Of a DNA stretch of 64,000 nucleotides, positions 43,841 through 55,600 are shown one piece after another. The stretch's first letter is position 1, and every line of letters starts with the position of its first letter. The DNA is from Cervus elaphus (Eukaryota; Chordata; Mammalia; Artiodactyla; Cervidae): the NCBI RefSeq assembly GCF_910594005.1, contig NC_057847.1, positions 25,643,001 to 25,707,000 on the forward strand, read 5' to 3'. Below the pieces are notes generated by a model. That model was given only the letters and a program-made list of their open reading frames with translations, was not told the origin of the DNA and made no database searches. The translations under genes and the position numbers were made by a program.

Positions 43841-44650
43841 TTTTCACTGAACAATTGAAAATTTACTTAAAACTGTTGGTTTAAAAATTATTGGAATAAA
43901 TTGACATGCAAGTGTGGTTGGTACAAATAAGGGGCAGTGAGAAGTCTAAGTTATAATAGTCCAGGCAAAGAAATATAGGGAACTTTTTAAAAATAACAGA
44001 AGACTGGAATAGTTTATCACTTTAATCTTAGCACTATTTTTTCAAATCACATCTCTGAGGAGATCTGAATGTTTAACACTTTAGTTCACTCATTTACCAG
44101 CTCCTTACTTCAGTTATGATTACCTGTACCAATTAGTAGCTTTCCCAGGATATAATCTGATGTTTATTTGGTAGACTTCAAGTATGTGTGAATATTACAG
44201 GTTTTGTGTATATTGACCACTCCTATCTAATCCTAGTAGGAAAATAACTTGTCCTGATTCAGATTTAAACATAATATTTTTAAATGGGTTCAGCTTATAC
44301 TAGGGTAGCACAGAGAAAATTATCTCATCCACACCCCCTTAGATCAGTTTTTGTTGATTTCTGGCCTGCCATCTGAGTCCTTAATGTTATGTGGGTGTTT
44401 AAGTATTTAACCCTGGGCATTGTACATTTCAGGAAGCATAAGCTGTTTTACTTTTTATGTTATATAAGGTTACTTTGGATGGTTTACCCATAATAATCAC
44501 TTAGGAATTGGCAATGGTCTCTATATTAACTTCTAGTTACTAATAAAAGCTGATTAGTTGCAGAGTTGTTCAAATCTAATGTTCATTGTGTCCCTGGCAG
44601 CAAGAGGAAAGTCTGCTAAGTATTGTCATGTTAACATAAAGTTTTCCTTG

Positions 44651-44752
44651 CTTTAGCATTTTCTGAACATCTTTAGAACATTTTACAAGACATTTTGTGT
44701 TCTTTAACATTGTGTGAACAGCTTTAGAACATTTTAGAGCACATTTTGTGGT
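44651..44752 (+). repeat. 51-bp tandem duplication in intron 1
   Basis: Copy 1 (44651-44701) and copy 2 (44702-44752) agree at 43 of 51 positions, sharing 'ctttagaacattttag/c' and 'cattttgtg'. No family recognised. Confidence 0.75.
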
Positions 44753-44904
44753 CTTGGGCCTGTTGCTATATATAGTGAAAAACTTAGAATACTTAGCATT
44801 CAGAGAAAACAAGATCTGTCCATGAAATAGATAGTTCCTAAGAGAACATTGATCCACCTAAGAGCGAAGGGTTTATATAAGAGCAGGTAATTGTTTTAGT
44901 CTCC

Positions 44905-45470
44905 TAATCTCCTATGTGCTTTAATCTCCAGGCACTGTGCTCGGCATTAGTGAAAAAAGTGAAGTCGCTCAGTCGTGTCCGACTCTTTGCGACCACATGG
45001 ACGATAGCCTACCAGGCTCCTCCATCTATGGGATTTTCCAGGCAAGAGTATTGGAGTGGATTGCCATTAGGAAGAAACAAAAGCATGCACAGTCCTTGCT
45101 TCTGTGGCACTTAATGTCCAGTGAAGGAGACAGACATAAGTCACATAGTCACTCTAATACATAGTCTAATAAATTGAAAAAAGTGTCCTAATGTTAAGGA
45201 ACATGATTCTGCTTGAGAAAGGCTCCTTGCGCGGGTATGGTGTTAGAGGAGCCTTACCTGATACAAACAACTCCTGAATTTATTTGCATACAATTCAAAG
45301 GATGGGTAGTTGTTATGTGGAGAATGGTAGGTGGTTAAGGAAGAAAATATTCTAGAGTGAACTGCATGTGCAAAGTCCCTGTGGCGTTCAAGGGCACATT
45401 CATTGCCGCTATGGAGCATTCAAGACAGCCAATATGTGTTTGTGGTGTAAAAGGAACTAAGAGGAGGTAG
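44905..45470 (+). repeat. Old interspersed repeat with truncated BovA inside
   Basis: 'ctccaggcactgtgctcgg' on the left and 'gtccagtgaaggagacagac' on the right resemble the dispersed repeat also seen near 16650 and 47520. A BovA fragment (reverse, 44950-45068, 'gtgaagtcgctcagtcgtgt' to 'gagtggattgccatt') interrupts it. Confidence 0.6.
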
Positions 45471-46184
45471 GTGGGATGCCATCATTTTTTCCTTCATTCT
45501 CTCTCTTATGTGCCACCAAAAGTTATATTTAACTTTTGTTAAGTGATTTATTTGTAACAGATGTGTTTATAAGGATTTGATATTGAATAATATCAAGTTC
45601 CTACGAGGTAGGTCCTATTATTGCCACTTCACACATGAGGAAAGTGAAGCACAGAAGTTACTGGTTCAAAGTTAATTAGTGATATTTTATTATATTCTTT
45701 TTCCTATCCTATATTCAAGACCTTCTGCAGGCTGGAAAAGACCTTCCTGTCCATTGTGACTCCTTGATGTAGCCCTGAGAACTTCTGAAATTTCTGGACA
45801 ATTTGGCTGCAGTGGACATTCAGCAGAGACTCTGTGGGCCCCACGCTCTCATCCACTAGGCGGAGCTTGAGTGTGGATCACTGGAGAGAACCACAGGGCA
45901 TCATTGCAGCTGTGCTATTTGTGAATGTTATTTTACTCATATCTGATACTGAATATTGGACATAAATATTTTGAGCTGACCCACCTTTGAGAGTCAAGAG
46001 GTTGTTGCTGGCAGACATTCCCACCTTTTTTTTTTTTTCTTCATTGCATTTTTCTCTGATGGTAGTTGAAAAAAATTTTGTGTATTTATTTGGCCATTTA
46101 ATAAATTTAGGTTTGCCAGTGTATCCTTTCAACTAGAATTCTTCATGTTGATTTCACACTGAATCTTTCTTCCTTTCTTTTCAG

Positions 46185-46681
46185 AGCTCTGGTTGGAGTT
46201 GGAAGGTGAAAGAAAATGAATTCTTTTTCCGATATACCTGCCAAGAACTTAACCCTTGCGGTCAATATGACCAAGACTTTGTCCTCACCAGTTACACATG
46301 GATTTAATTCCACTAATGACCCACCTTCAATGTCAATAACAAGGCTTTTTCCAGCCTTACTAGAATGCTTTGGCATAGTCCTTTGTGGCTACATAGCAGG
46401 AAGGGCCAATGTTATAACATCAACACAGGCAAAAGGACTGGGAAATTTTGTGTCCAGATTTGCACTTCCAGCTTTACTATTCAAAAACATGGTTGTACTT
46501 AATTTTTCGAATGTGGATTGGTCTTTTCTGTATAGTATCTTAATTGCCAAAGCTTCCGTATTTTTCGTTGTATGTGTATTAACGTTATTGGTTGCCAGTC
46601 CCGATAGTCGATTTAGCAAAGCTGGACTATTTCCTATTTTTGCTACACAAAGTAATGACTTTGCATTGGGATATCCTATAG
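46185..46681 (+). CDS. GPR155: GPR155 exon 2: start codon and residues 1-155
   Basis: Acceptor TTTTCAG|AGC and donor ATAG|GTAAGT. The first ATG, 46216 (A at -3), begins the known GPR155 N-terminus, so I choose it. Residues 1-40 are a lumenal tail with N-glycosylation sequons at N11, N17 and N31. The first helix spans about 45-64, the second about 77-97 and the third about 104-126. The start of the broken fourth helix ends the exon at residue 155 (…FALGYPI) plus one base. Residues F45, P46, E50 and Y59 correspond, with a two-residue offset, to positions reported to matter for cholesterol sensing in human LYCHOS (from memory). Confidence 0.97.
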
Positions 46682-49600
46682 GTAAGTTATTTTTTATTTT
46701 TTAAGTCTTAAAAAATTTCAGGTGTTTTAGGAGGTAATAAAATGTAAGCCTTTAACTTGAATCTTTTAACTATGTGTTAGTGATTTATACCTCATTCTTG
46801 AATCTAAGAAATCTTTCATGTTTTTTCTTAAATATGTCTTAAGTTAGTCGGATTATATATTTTTTCAGAGTTTGAGGCACCTTCAAGCATCTGCTTAAAA
46901 TAAATGGTCGTGTCCAAATAAATTGAGTCCTCTTTCTAATAGTATTCTTTTTCTTCTCCACAGTCACATATGAAAGATGTTTCATTGCCAGAAGAGATCA
47001 GATTCTGATTTAAATTATGTAAAAAGCAGAGGCATACACCTGTTTAAGAACAGTCATTATTAAGTGTTAGCAGTGGAAATTTATGAGGGACTTTTTCCCT
47101 TCCTTATTTTTCTTACCATTTAGAGTGTATGTTATTTTACATTAATGCCTGTTATTGAATTTGTTATTCAAAATATCAGTGTACTTTTGTTGAAGTTAAT
47201 TTCTTGTTTAAGAACAAAATGATGGGGTTTTTTGTGTTTTTTTTTTAACGTTTCCAATTTTTCCTTCTTTAAATTTCCAACTCTTTAAATAGCCTAATTT
47301 TATGTTTCCATGTGTATGTTTCCTAATGAAATAGTAAACACACCAACTGAGGATGTTTAAATATCTTAGAAACATATTCTGTTTTCCAAACTGCCACCAA
47401 GAAAATGCATAGTTAATAACTAGTCTTTAATATTCTTTATGTTAAAAGTTTATGTTGTGCTTTGATCATTTATCATAATGCAGGGATCTGAATATTATGG
47501 ATATAGTCATTCATTTTTTCCTTCATTCATTGATAGGAGCCTGTTAGTACCAATGACTATGCTAGCTGCTGGGAATACCCTTGTGAACAAAGTTCTTGTA
47601 CATATTGAATTTACATTTCAATGGGAAAATAAAAATAATATCATGTAATTAGAAGGGCCATAAAAATAAAGTAGTGTTATTTTCTAAGGAGGTGCTATTT
47701 GAGGTTGGAGGTAGGGTCAGTGAAGGCCTCTCTGGTGATCTATCTTCTGGGCAGAAACTAAATGAAACTTAATGAAATGAATGATTGAAATCTGCCATTA
47801 ACTTTCAAATTTCTTACCTTTTAACTATCCCCCCTCCAGAAAAGTTATTTCACCTCTGGCACTGAAAGGATTCTGGAGGACTATCATTCTCCTCCATCTC
47901 ACACTCACCAGAAATAGAGATTTACCTAAGAAATTAAATCACTCTGAGTAAAGCCGGAGATTATGAAAGAGAAAAAACTAGGCTGTTAGATAACTGAGCT
48001 ATAAACAGTCAGAAACGAGATAGATGTTCCTTGAAGGTTAATGAATTTTAAAATTAAGGCTGAACCAAGCATTTAAATAAAGACTATGGAAATAAAAGAG
48101 CAAGAAGTTAATGTGTTGTCCATCTCTTCAGGAGCATTAATAATGTATGTTTGTCAAGGTATTTATGGTATAAGGAAAGACTTTAGAAATGGCTAAGTAT
48201 CATAGTGTTAAATAATAAATAGTGTTATATCTTAATTTAGACATGAACCATAAGTTTCATGCCATCATAGAGTAGTAAGCCCATAATTAAATAGAAGTAA
48301 TATTTGTAACTTTCTGAGAGTACTTATATACTTATCTCATTTGAGGTAGGGCAGATGTTATTATCCTCATTTTCAAATAAGGAGGCAGACTTACAGAGAT
48401 TTAATTGTCTTACCCCAGGTCACACAGGTGACTAGATTTAAATCCTGGGTGTTCTTTTATGCCACACAGTTACATAACATGCCCATCGAATCACTAGAAG
48501 GCCCAACTAGCCCTTGTAATATATTATTTTCAGATAGAATCAAAGTTTTTCTTTATCTTTACATTATTCAAAATAATTCATAAAATGAGTAGCAATAGCA
48601 AAAGACCTATTAGATGAGTTTATTTATTTTCATATTAAGGCAGAATCTCCAAATAAAAAACATAGTCAACCATTTTCATTGCTGCTTCTCTCATGTCCCA
48701 TACTAAATCAGTGAATCCAGAAATAATCATGTTTCCATCAGTGTGCTAGCCCAATTTCCCTGATGATTATACTTGCATATTTTGAGTTGTAATTTTTGTT
48801 TTTATTTTGTTGTTGTTGTTTTTAAATCACAATATAAGCACTCTTATAACATTAGGTTGTAGACAATAACTTTACTAGAAATCAATAGTATAGACAGTAA
48901 GTGTTTTCTCATATATCTGCAGATTGGAAGATGTGGTACAGAACTGTAGGGCCATGTATTTGCTCTGATGAGATTATTTATTATCTCTGATCATGCCCAT
49001 CTGCCTTGTGGCCATGCTTAGGGTGAACAGAGAAGACTGTCTCTAAAGAGAAGACCATTCTTTTGTTTGTTACGTGACCGCTCCCAAGAATTCCCACTCT
49101 CTTGTTCACAGATAAGCATCACAGCTTAAAGGAAATGTCCTTTTTAAGACTGCATTTGATCTGCAACATTGGTCCAATTTACAGGTTACTCAGAAGAAGA
49201 GGGATAAGTTAATGATTAAAGACAAAGGAGAGTCATGTTTCCTTTTTCTCTATACTATGACAATTATAAAGGTCTATAAAACTGCATCAGAATGAGTTAT
49301 CTGTACTTAAGTGACAGAATACTACATTGCATTATTGCAGACTAAAAAAGGAAGCTTGCTATTTTAAGAAAAAATTCTTTTCAAAGGTACTTTAAGAAAT
49401 CTGAGAAGAAACCAGGAATCTACTGAGGTGAAATGTTGATCTGAGCAAATCAGAATGGTTCCCTGCCTCTGTCATTAAAAGATACTAATGGGGCATAGTT
49501 AAGTCCTATAATTTATTCTTCAAACAATGCTGATAGCATAAGCACCCCGACTAATCATAATTATGCTCTAGTGCTTGAGCTGTAAACAGAAAGGAAATGA

Positions 49601-52600
49601 AGCATTTAACTATAAGCCATTAAATAATAGAATGATCTTGTCTGGGTCTTTGTGTTATTTGCTAGGGACTGAAACCCTGCAGGAATCAAAATGGGAGGCA
49701 CAGTGGGTGGCTAATTTTGTCTCTTAGTTCTTCAAGGCTATATAATAATTCCTCATAGTGGGATTCTCCCCTCCCCCAAGAGCCTTATTTTTAAGTATTA
49801 ATTAGCACTTAATAGTTGATATAATGATTATAAATCTAATTTGTTAATGTGGGTCACTGAATTTCATTTTTTTCAGATTTGAAAAACTGTATTCAGATTG
49901 GTAATGAATAGAGCTGCCTATTTATAGATGAAGATGAAATGTTAAGTCATTATGCAAAGGAGTGGCGAAATGGACTGAAATTCCCATATTGAACCCTATT
50001 TTAGTAATTTAACAGGGATTTATTCCCAGTTTTTGCTTTCCCACTAGACTGTATTTCTTTTGCCTTCATATACCTGTTCAACTGACTTAAAATATCCCAG
50101 TAGTAACCTGCTTTATAAATATTCAGAGTATGAAAAAAGAAAACCATTGGATATAAAAAGAAATGGGTTCATGGATAACAATTAGGTATAAATTGCTATG
50201 TTACAAAATACATTTATAGTCTGTCTGAAACCTTTGACATTCACTGATATGTTAATTCCATTCAGCAAGTTGTTTCAGATTTGCTTAGTGCTCTGCTGGG
50301 ACTGGGGTTTATAAAATGATGCCTTCAAGGAACTCAGAATTTGTTGAGGTGGCACTGATATGAAACAAGTTACCAGAGCCATCCAGGGAAGGGGATATCC
50401 ATGATGTAGACTGAAGCCTTGGTGGAAGAAGTGGTACCTGAGACAGGCCTTAAATAGTAGGCAAGATTTGGGTAAGAAAGAAGAGACTTCAAGACGTTGG
50501 GGGATAATGATCAGCATATAGAACTAGTAATTATGAACCTGGTGTTTACACAGTGTAACAATGATATAAGTTGGCTGATGGAGGATCTGCACTAAGGTAT
50601 AGTGAAAGATGAGCTGGATAAATAAGGAACCAACTGTGGCAACTAGACAATGAATGTCAAAAGAAAGATTTTATATAGGGTCTTATGGGTGGGGAGAGCT
50701 GTGGGGAAATCTTAATTTTTGAAATTTAAGATTTAGGTTACATTGTCAATAGTGAATAAAATGGAAGAAGGGGATGATCAAGAAAAACCAGAGGAATATA
50801 GGTTGGTAAACAGTAGGTAAACCAGTTTTGAGATTTTCTTTTTTGATGTGGATCATTTTTAAAGTCTTTGTTCAATTTGTTACAGTATTGCTTCAGCTTT
50901 ATGTTTTGTTTTTTAGCCACGAGGCATATGGGATCTTAGCTCCCTGACCAGGAGTTGAACCCACACTTCCTGCATTGGAAGGTGAAGTCTTAACCACTGG
51001 ACTTCCATGGAAGTCCAGTTTTGAGATTTTTAACAAGTGGGAGTAGTCGGAATCAAGATTCCATGTAGGAATCAAATACAAAAGATCATGCAAAAGAAGA
51101 AAGTATTTGGTGATTGGCTGCTGCTGCTGCTAAGTCAGTTCAGTAGTGTCCGACTCTGTGTGACCCCATAGACGGCAGCCCACAAGCCTACCCCGTCCTT
51201 GGGATTCTCCAGGCAAGAACACTGGAGTGGGTTGCCATTTCCTTCTCCATTGCATGAAAGTGAAAAGTGAAAGTGAAGTCGCTCAGTCACGTCCGACTCT
51301 TAGTGACCCCATGGACTGCAGCCTACCAGGCTCCTCCGTCCATGGGATTTTCCAGGCAAGAGTACTGGAGTGGGTTGCCATTTCCTTGTCCAGGTGATTG
51401 GCTAGACTTAGATAGTAGACTGTTGCTCATATTTGCTTTGAACTTTTAAAACAACCTGAAGTCCATCATATGATGGTGATTAAGTGCTACTGTACCAGGA
51501 AAGTACATTTCTGGTTTGAAAAAAAAAAAAAAGGCATTAACTTAAGGAACCTTGTGTGCTTTTACATTCTCAAAGGAAAAACCTTATGAATTTTATTTTG
51601 GCTACTTGGGAAATTATTAAGCTCAGATTGAAAACACAAGCCTTTTCTAAAATATACTCTATTTTAAAAATGAGGGGGAGGTGGAAAGGTTTCCCTTTGA
51701 GTTAGACTATCTAATCAAAACTATAGCTAACTAGAAATAGTTATCAAAAGTACTGCTTTTATTTTTTTTAAACTTAAAAGGTGAAACTTTAGAAACATGA
51801 AAGAAAGCCACTGAGTTATAGATCTAGTATATCTAATTTGGAAATCAGAGGAAAGAATTTGTGAAATTTCAGGTAATCAAATGTGTTTTGTTTAACCACT
51901 GCATTTCAGAGATATTAGAGACCTCTGTATGTGCTTTGCTGAAAAAAGGGGAATTGAATCTTATAAAAAGTAGGTTTTAGCTAACGAGAACAGGATCTTC
52001 TAAAGGTTATATAATTCAGTTACATAACCAATGGGACATGTACTTGACATTAACTGAACTTACGTATCCTGAGTAAGTAAACAAATATATTTTCCTACCT
52101 GTGTCACTTTATCTTAATGTAAATTGAGAAGCCTAATCTTTTACATTTTTTCACATGATTGCCTTTCTTAGGAAGCAAGTGATTGTGAGTGATTGTGGCT
52201 GTTCTCTTTTTTATCTCTCAACTTGAAAATCATTTATGAATCAACCTTTTTATATATTAGTTTGAATAATTTCAGAACTCATTGCCAAAAATGTGCCTAG
52301 AGATCAGTTTGCTAGCTGCAAGGCTTTAAGTTGTGCTGATCAAGCCAAGACCAGGCCACCAACCCTCACATGAGTCAAGGAGACTCATCTTACACAGTGG
52401 TTAGACTCTAAAGTCATCATGTACAATTGAACCCCTGAAAAATCCCTCAAATAACCCACAAAATACAGCACGCATATTCCATGTATATTGTACCATTTTT
52501 CTTAAGTCTAAAAGCCAGATTCTTTCTCAAGCGTTGTTCTTCAGTGAATAAGTAATTAGTTTGTACTTGGGGACATGCTTTATGAAAAAGAAAATTGAAG

Positions 52601-55600
52601 CTTTTGTTTTCCTAAGAAAGCATAGTTGAATTTGCATTAGTTAAATGTACATTGACATGACTTTACTGTATCCCCCCTCAAAACATTTCTTGGGTCCACT
52701 TTACCATCTCTGATTCTTCAGCACCTTCACTGGTCTTCCTTCCTGAAGGTGTTCATTCCTCTCCAGGGTAAGCTGTCCATTTCCTCATCACCTTCATACC
52801 ACGTGAGCAGGGGTAGGCAGGACTGGCATCCTCACAGCCACTGTGTATACACTATTCTCTGCTCTTCCATACAAACTGCTTCTTTGAGGTTCCTGCTGCC
52901 TGCTAGACCACTCATCCTCATTGTTGTCACCTGCTGACCTCATTCTCGTCACTCCGCATTCACTGAAGACTAATATCTGGCTCTCTGTCATCATCTCTAG
53001 TCCCAAGTTTTGCCATTATCTTGTTTAACATTAGTATCCATGTGAACTACCCACCAAGTTCTCTGCTCTCTCAGTTCCTTGACCTCCTCACCTTCAGTGA
53101 TGTTTTCCTCTACTCTATTTTAGCCGCCAACTCCTGTAGCCACATCCTGGACCTAGCCATTGGGAAACACTAAATTCAGTAGCTCACTATCCGACAGCTG
53201 TGATCTCCTAAATTTCCAACTACTCCTACTTGGACTTCACAGGAACCTCCAGTCTCTGACCCCTCTGCTCTTTACCTGTTAGCTATGTCCTGTCTTCACT
53301 ACTTTTCCTAAATAGCTTGGACTCCATCACATCAGTCCTCATTTTACAGTCCGTTGTCTCTTCCCCTCTCCTCCATTTCTCCACTTCTCTCCTCTGTCCT
53401 CTGATTTATGCCTCATCACTTCATTGAAACTTCCCTCTCAAGAGAACCAACAACCACCTTGGTGCTGTGACTACTTAAACATTTGGTTAGTAGATTTTAA
53501 CTTTAAATTGTTTTAAGAACTGTACAAGTCTGCCCCTTTCTTGAGACTAGTCTTAGCCTCTACATAGTAAAAATTAGTGAGTTTAACTAAAAGTTTTTAA
53601 AGTTGATTATCACTTTATAAGCTATGTCATTTAATATAGTGTGTTTTTCTTCCTTTTCAGCTTTACTAAAATATATTTTTCCAAAACTAAGCTAATGAAG
53701 TCATTCTACACCGTTTAGGTTAATGTATAATGTTATAATTAAGCAAGGAACATATTATATACATAATTTATTAATATACTTCTTTGGTAATCATTTTTAA
53801 ATCAATCTTAATTTGTATTTTGCAGTTGAAGCTTTATATCAAACAACATACCCAGAATATCTCCAGTACATTTACTTAGTGGCACCAATATCTCTGATGA
53901 TGTTAAACCCTATAGGATTTATCTTCTGTGAAATTCAGAAATGGAAAGACACTCAGAATGCTTCTCAAAACAAAGTGAAAATTTTGGGACTTGGACTTTT
54001 GCGTGTGTTACAGAACCCAATAGTATTTATGGTCTTCATTGGCATTGCCTTCAATTTTATTCTTGATCAAAAGGTGCCTGAATATATGGAAAATTTTCTT
54101 GATGGACTTGCAAATTCTTTTTCTGGATCAGCTCTATTTTATCTTGGTCTTACAATGGTAGGAAAAATAAAGAAACTAAAGAAGTCAGCATTTGTTGTAC
54201 TAATTCTTCTCATCACAGCTAAACTGTAAGTTTCACTTATTTACTTGGGGATTATACTTTGTGAAAGCCTTACTTTATTTAGCCAATTTGTTGGGATTTT
54301 CTCCTTTAAATAGTTCAATGGTAGTAATCCCTCCTAATTGAATGGTTTTAAAGGAAAATGTGATATTGGTGATTGTGGAAAGTCATTTCTGTGCAGGTTG
54401 TTTTTTCCATTTTACTGTTAAAGGATAAAGGCTATGGTTTTCCTTCAGCTTTTATGTAATTTTACCTAATACCTTCCAAGGTCCTAGTTTGATCATAGTT
54501 TTAAGGGAATTTTGCAGGATTTCTAGATCTATTAAATTTTGCAGGAGTATTCTAAATCTATTAAAATCCTATTGGCTATGAAGGTGAAGCCACTCAGTCA
54601 TATCTGACTCTTTGTGACCCCATGGACTGTAGCCTACCAGGTTCCTCCGTCCAGGCAAGAATACTAGAGTGGGTTGCCATTTTCTTCTCCAGTTCAGTTC
54701 AGTTGCTCAGTCGTGTCTGACTCTGCGACCCCATGAATCGCAGCATGCCAGGCCTCCCTGTCCATCACCAACTCCCGGAGTCTACCCAAACCCATGTCCA
54801 TCGAGTCGGTGATGCCATCCAGCCATCTCATTCTCTGTCGTCCCCTTCTCCTCCTGCCCCTGATCCTTCCCCAGAGCAGACAATAAAAAGACCAAGTAGC
54901 TGAACACAGGGATCTGAACATGGGGATTTGGCTATGAGGAAAGCAATAATTCTGAACATACAACTTTATTTCATGAATTTAGGGGAAATATTCTAAAATT
55001 CTGAAGGTGATTACATTTTCTAAATATAGATAAGTCAGTAGTATTGATTATTATTAACCATCTGATCCTAACCTGAAAATGAAAAGTTATTAGCTCCTTA
55101 GTTAATAGTTCTTCAGCCTCTTTAGCCATGGAGTTATACTTCCTGGTGTAGGTGACATAATTTTACCATGAGATGATCCCAAGGCACTTGGGGCATATTT
55201 AACTATTGAATTTAGCTCCTCTGTAGACAATTAAATTCATGAGAACTGTGCAATATGAAATAGTATCTGTATTTTCAAAATAATAAAAATGAATATAAAT
55301 TCTGAAGATTATTTATAGTACTGTTATGCTCTTGGAAATAAAGTAATATTTAGCTTTGCCACAATAGTAAATACGGTTCTGACAATGACAGTGATTACCA
55401 ACCATTACTTATAAATATTTAAATATTCTAATTAAAAATTTTTTTTCTGGTTCTATGATTCCTATTAAATAATTTCTTCTTTTAATTATAAAAATACATA
55501 AAAGTGGTTCTTGACTCCATCCGAGAGCATCTCTGTAGGTGCTGCTGTGACAATATTAACCTTGGTTTTGTTCTTTTTAAAGGAAAGCTCCTTTAATTCA

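Larger units (their letters stand above)
42128..46184 (+). other. GPR155: GPR155 intron 1
   Basis: It starts GTGAG and ends in a pyrimidine-rich tract before TTTTCAG at 46184. The first 180 bp are still CpG island. It holds MIR fragments (43690-43840 and about 45600-45690, both reverse), a truncated BovA within an old repeat, and a 51-bp tandem duplication. Long open frames at 42046-42555 and 42474-42854 reflect high GC content. Confidence 0.7.
46682..53825 (+). other. GPR155: GPR155 intron 2 (7.1 kb)
   Basis: GTAAGT to TTTTGCAG. It holds an old repeat scrap (about 47500-47740), a reverse MIR (48320-48475), a CHR SINE (50838-51014), a BovA2 dimer (51120-51392) and T/C-rich old sequence (52680-53480) that I cannot name. 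No exon-like frame with splice sites stands out. Stretches 46682-47500, 48480-50820 and 51405-52680 hold nothing I recognise. Confidence 0.75.

Noticed and set aside
53813..54229. ATG at 53813 as an alternative GPR155 start
   Set aside because: It lies in the intron 2 acceptor tract; the exon begins at 53826 after TGCAG and matches the family from Val156.
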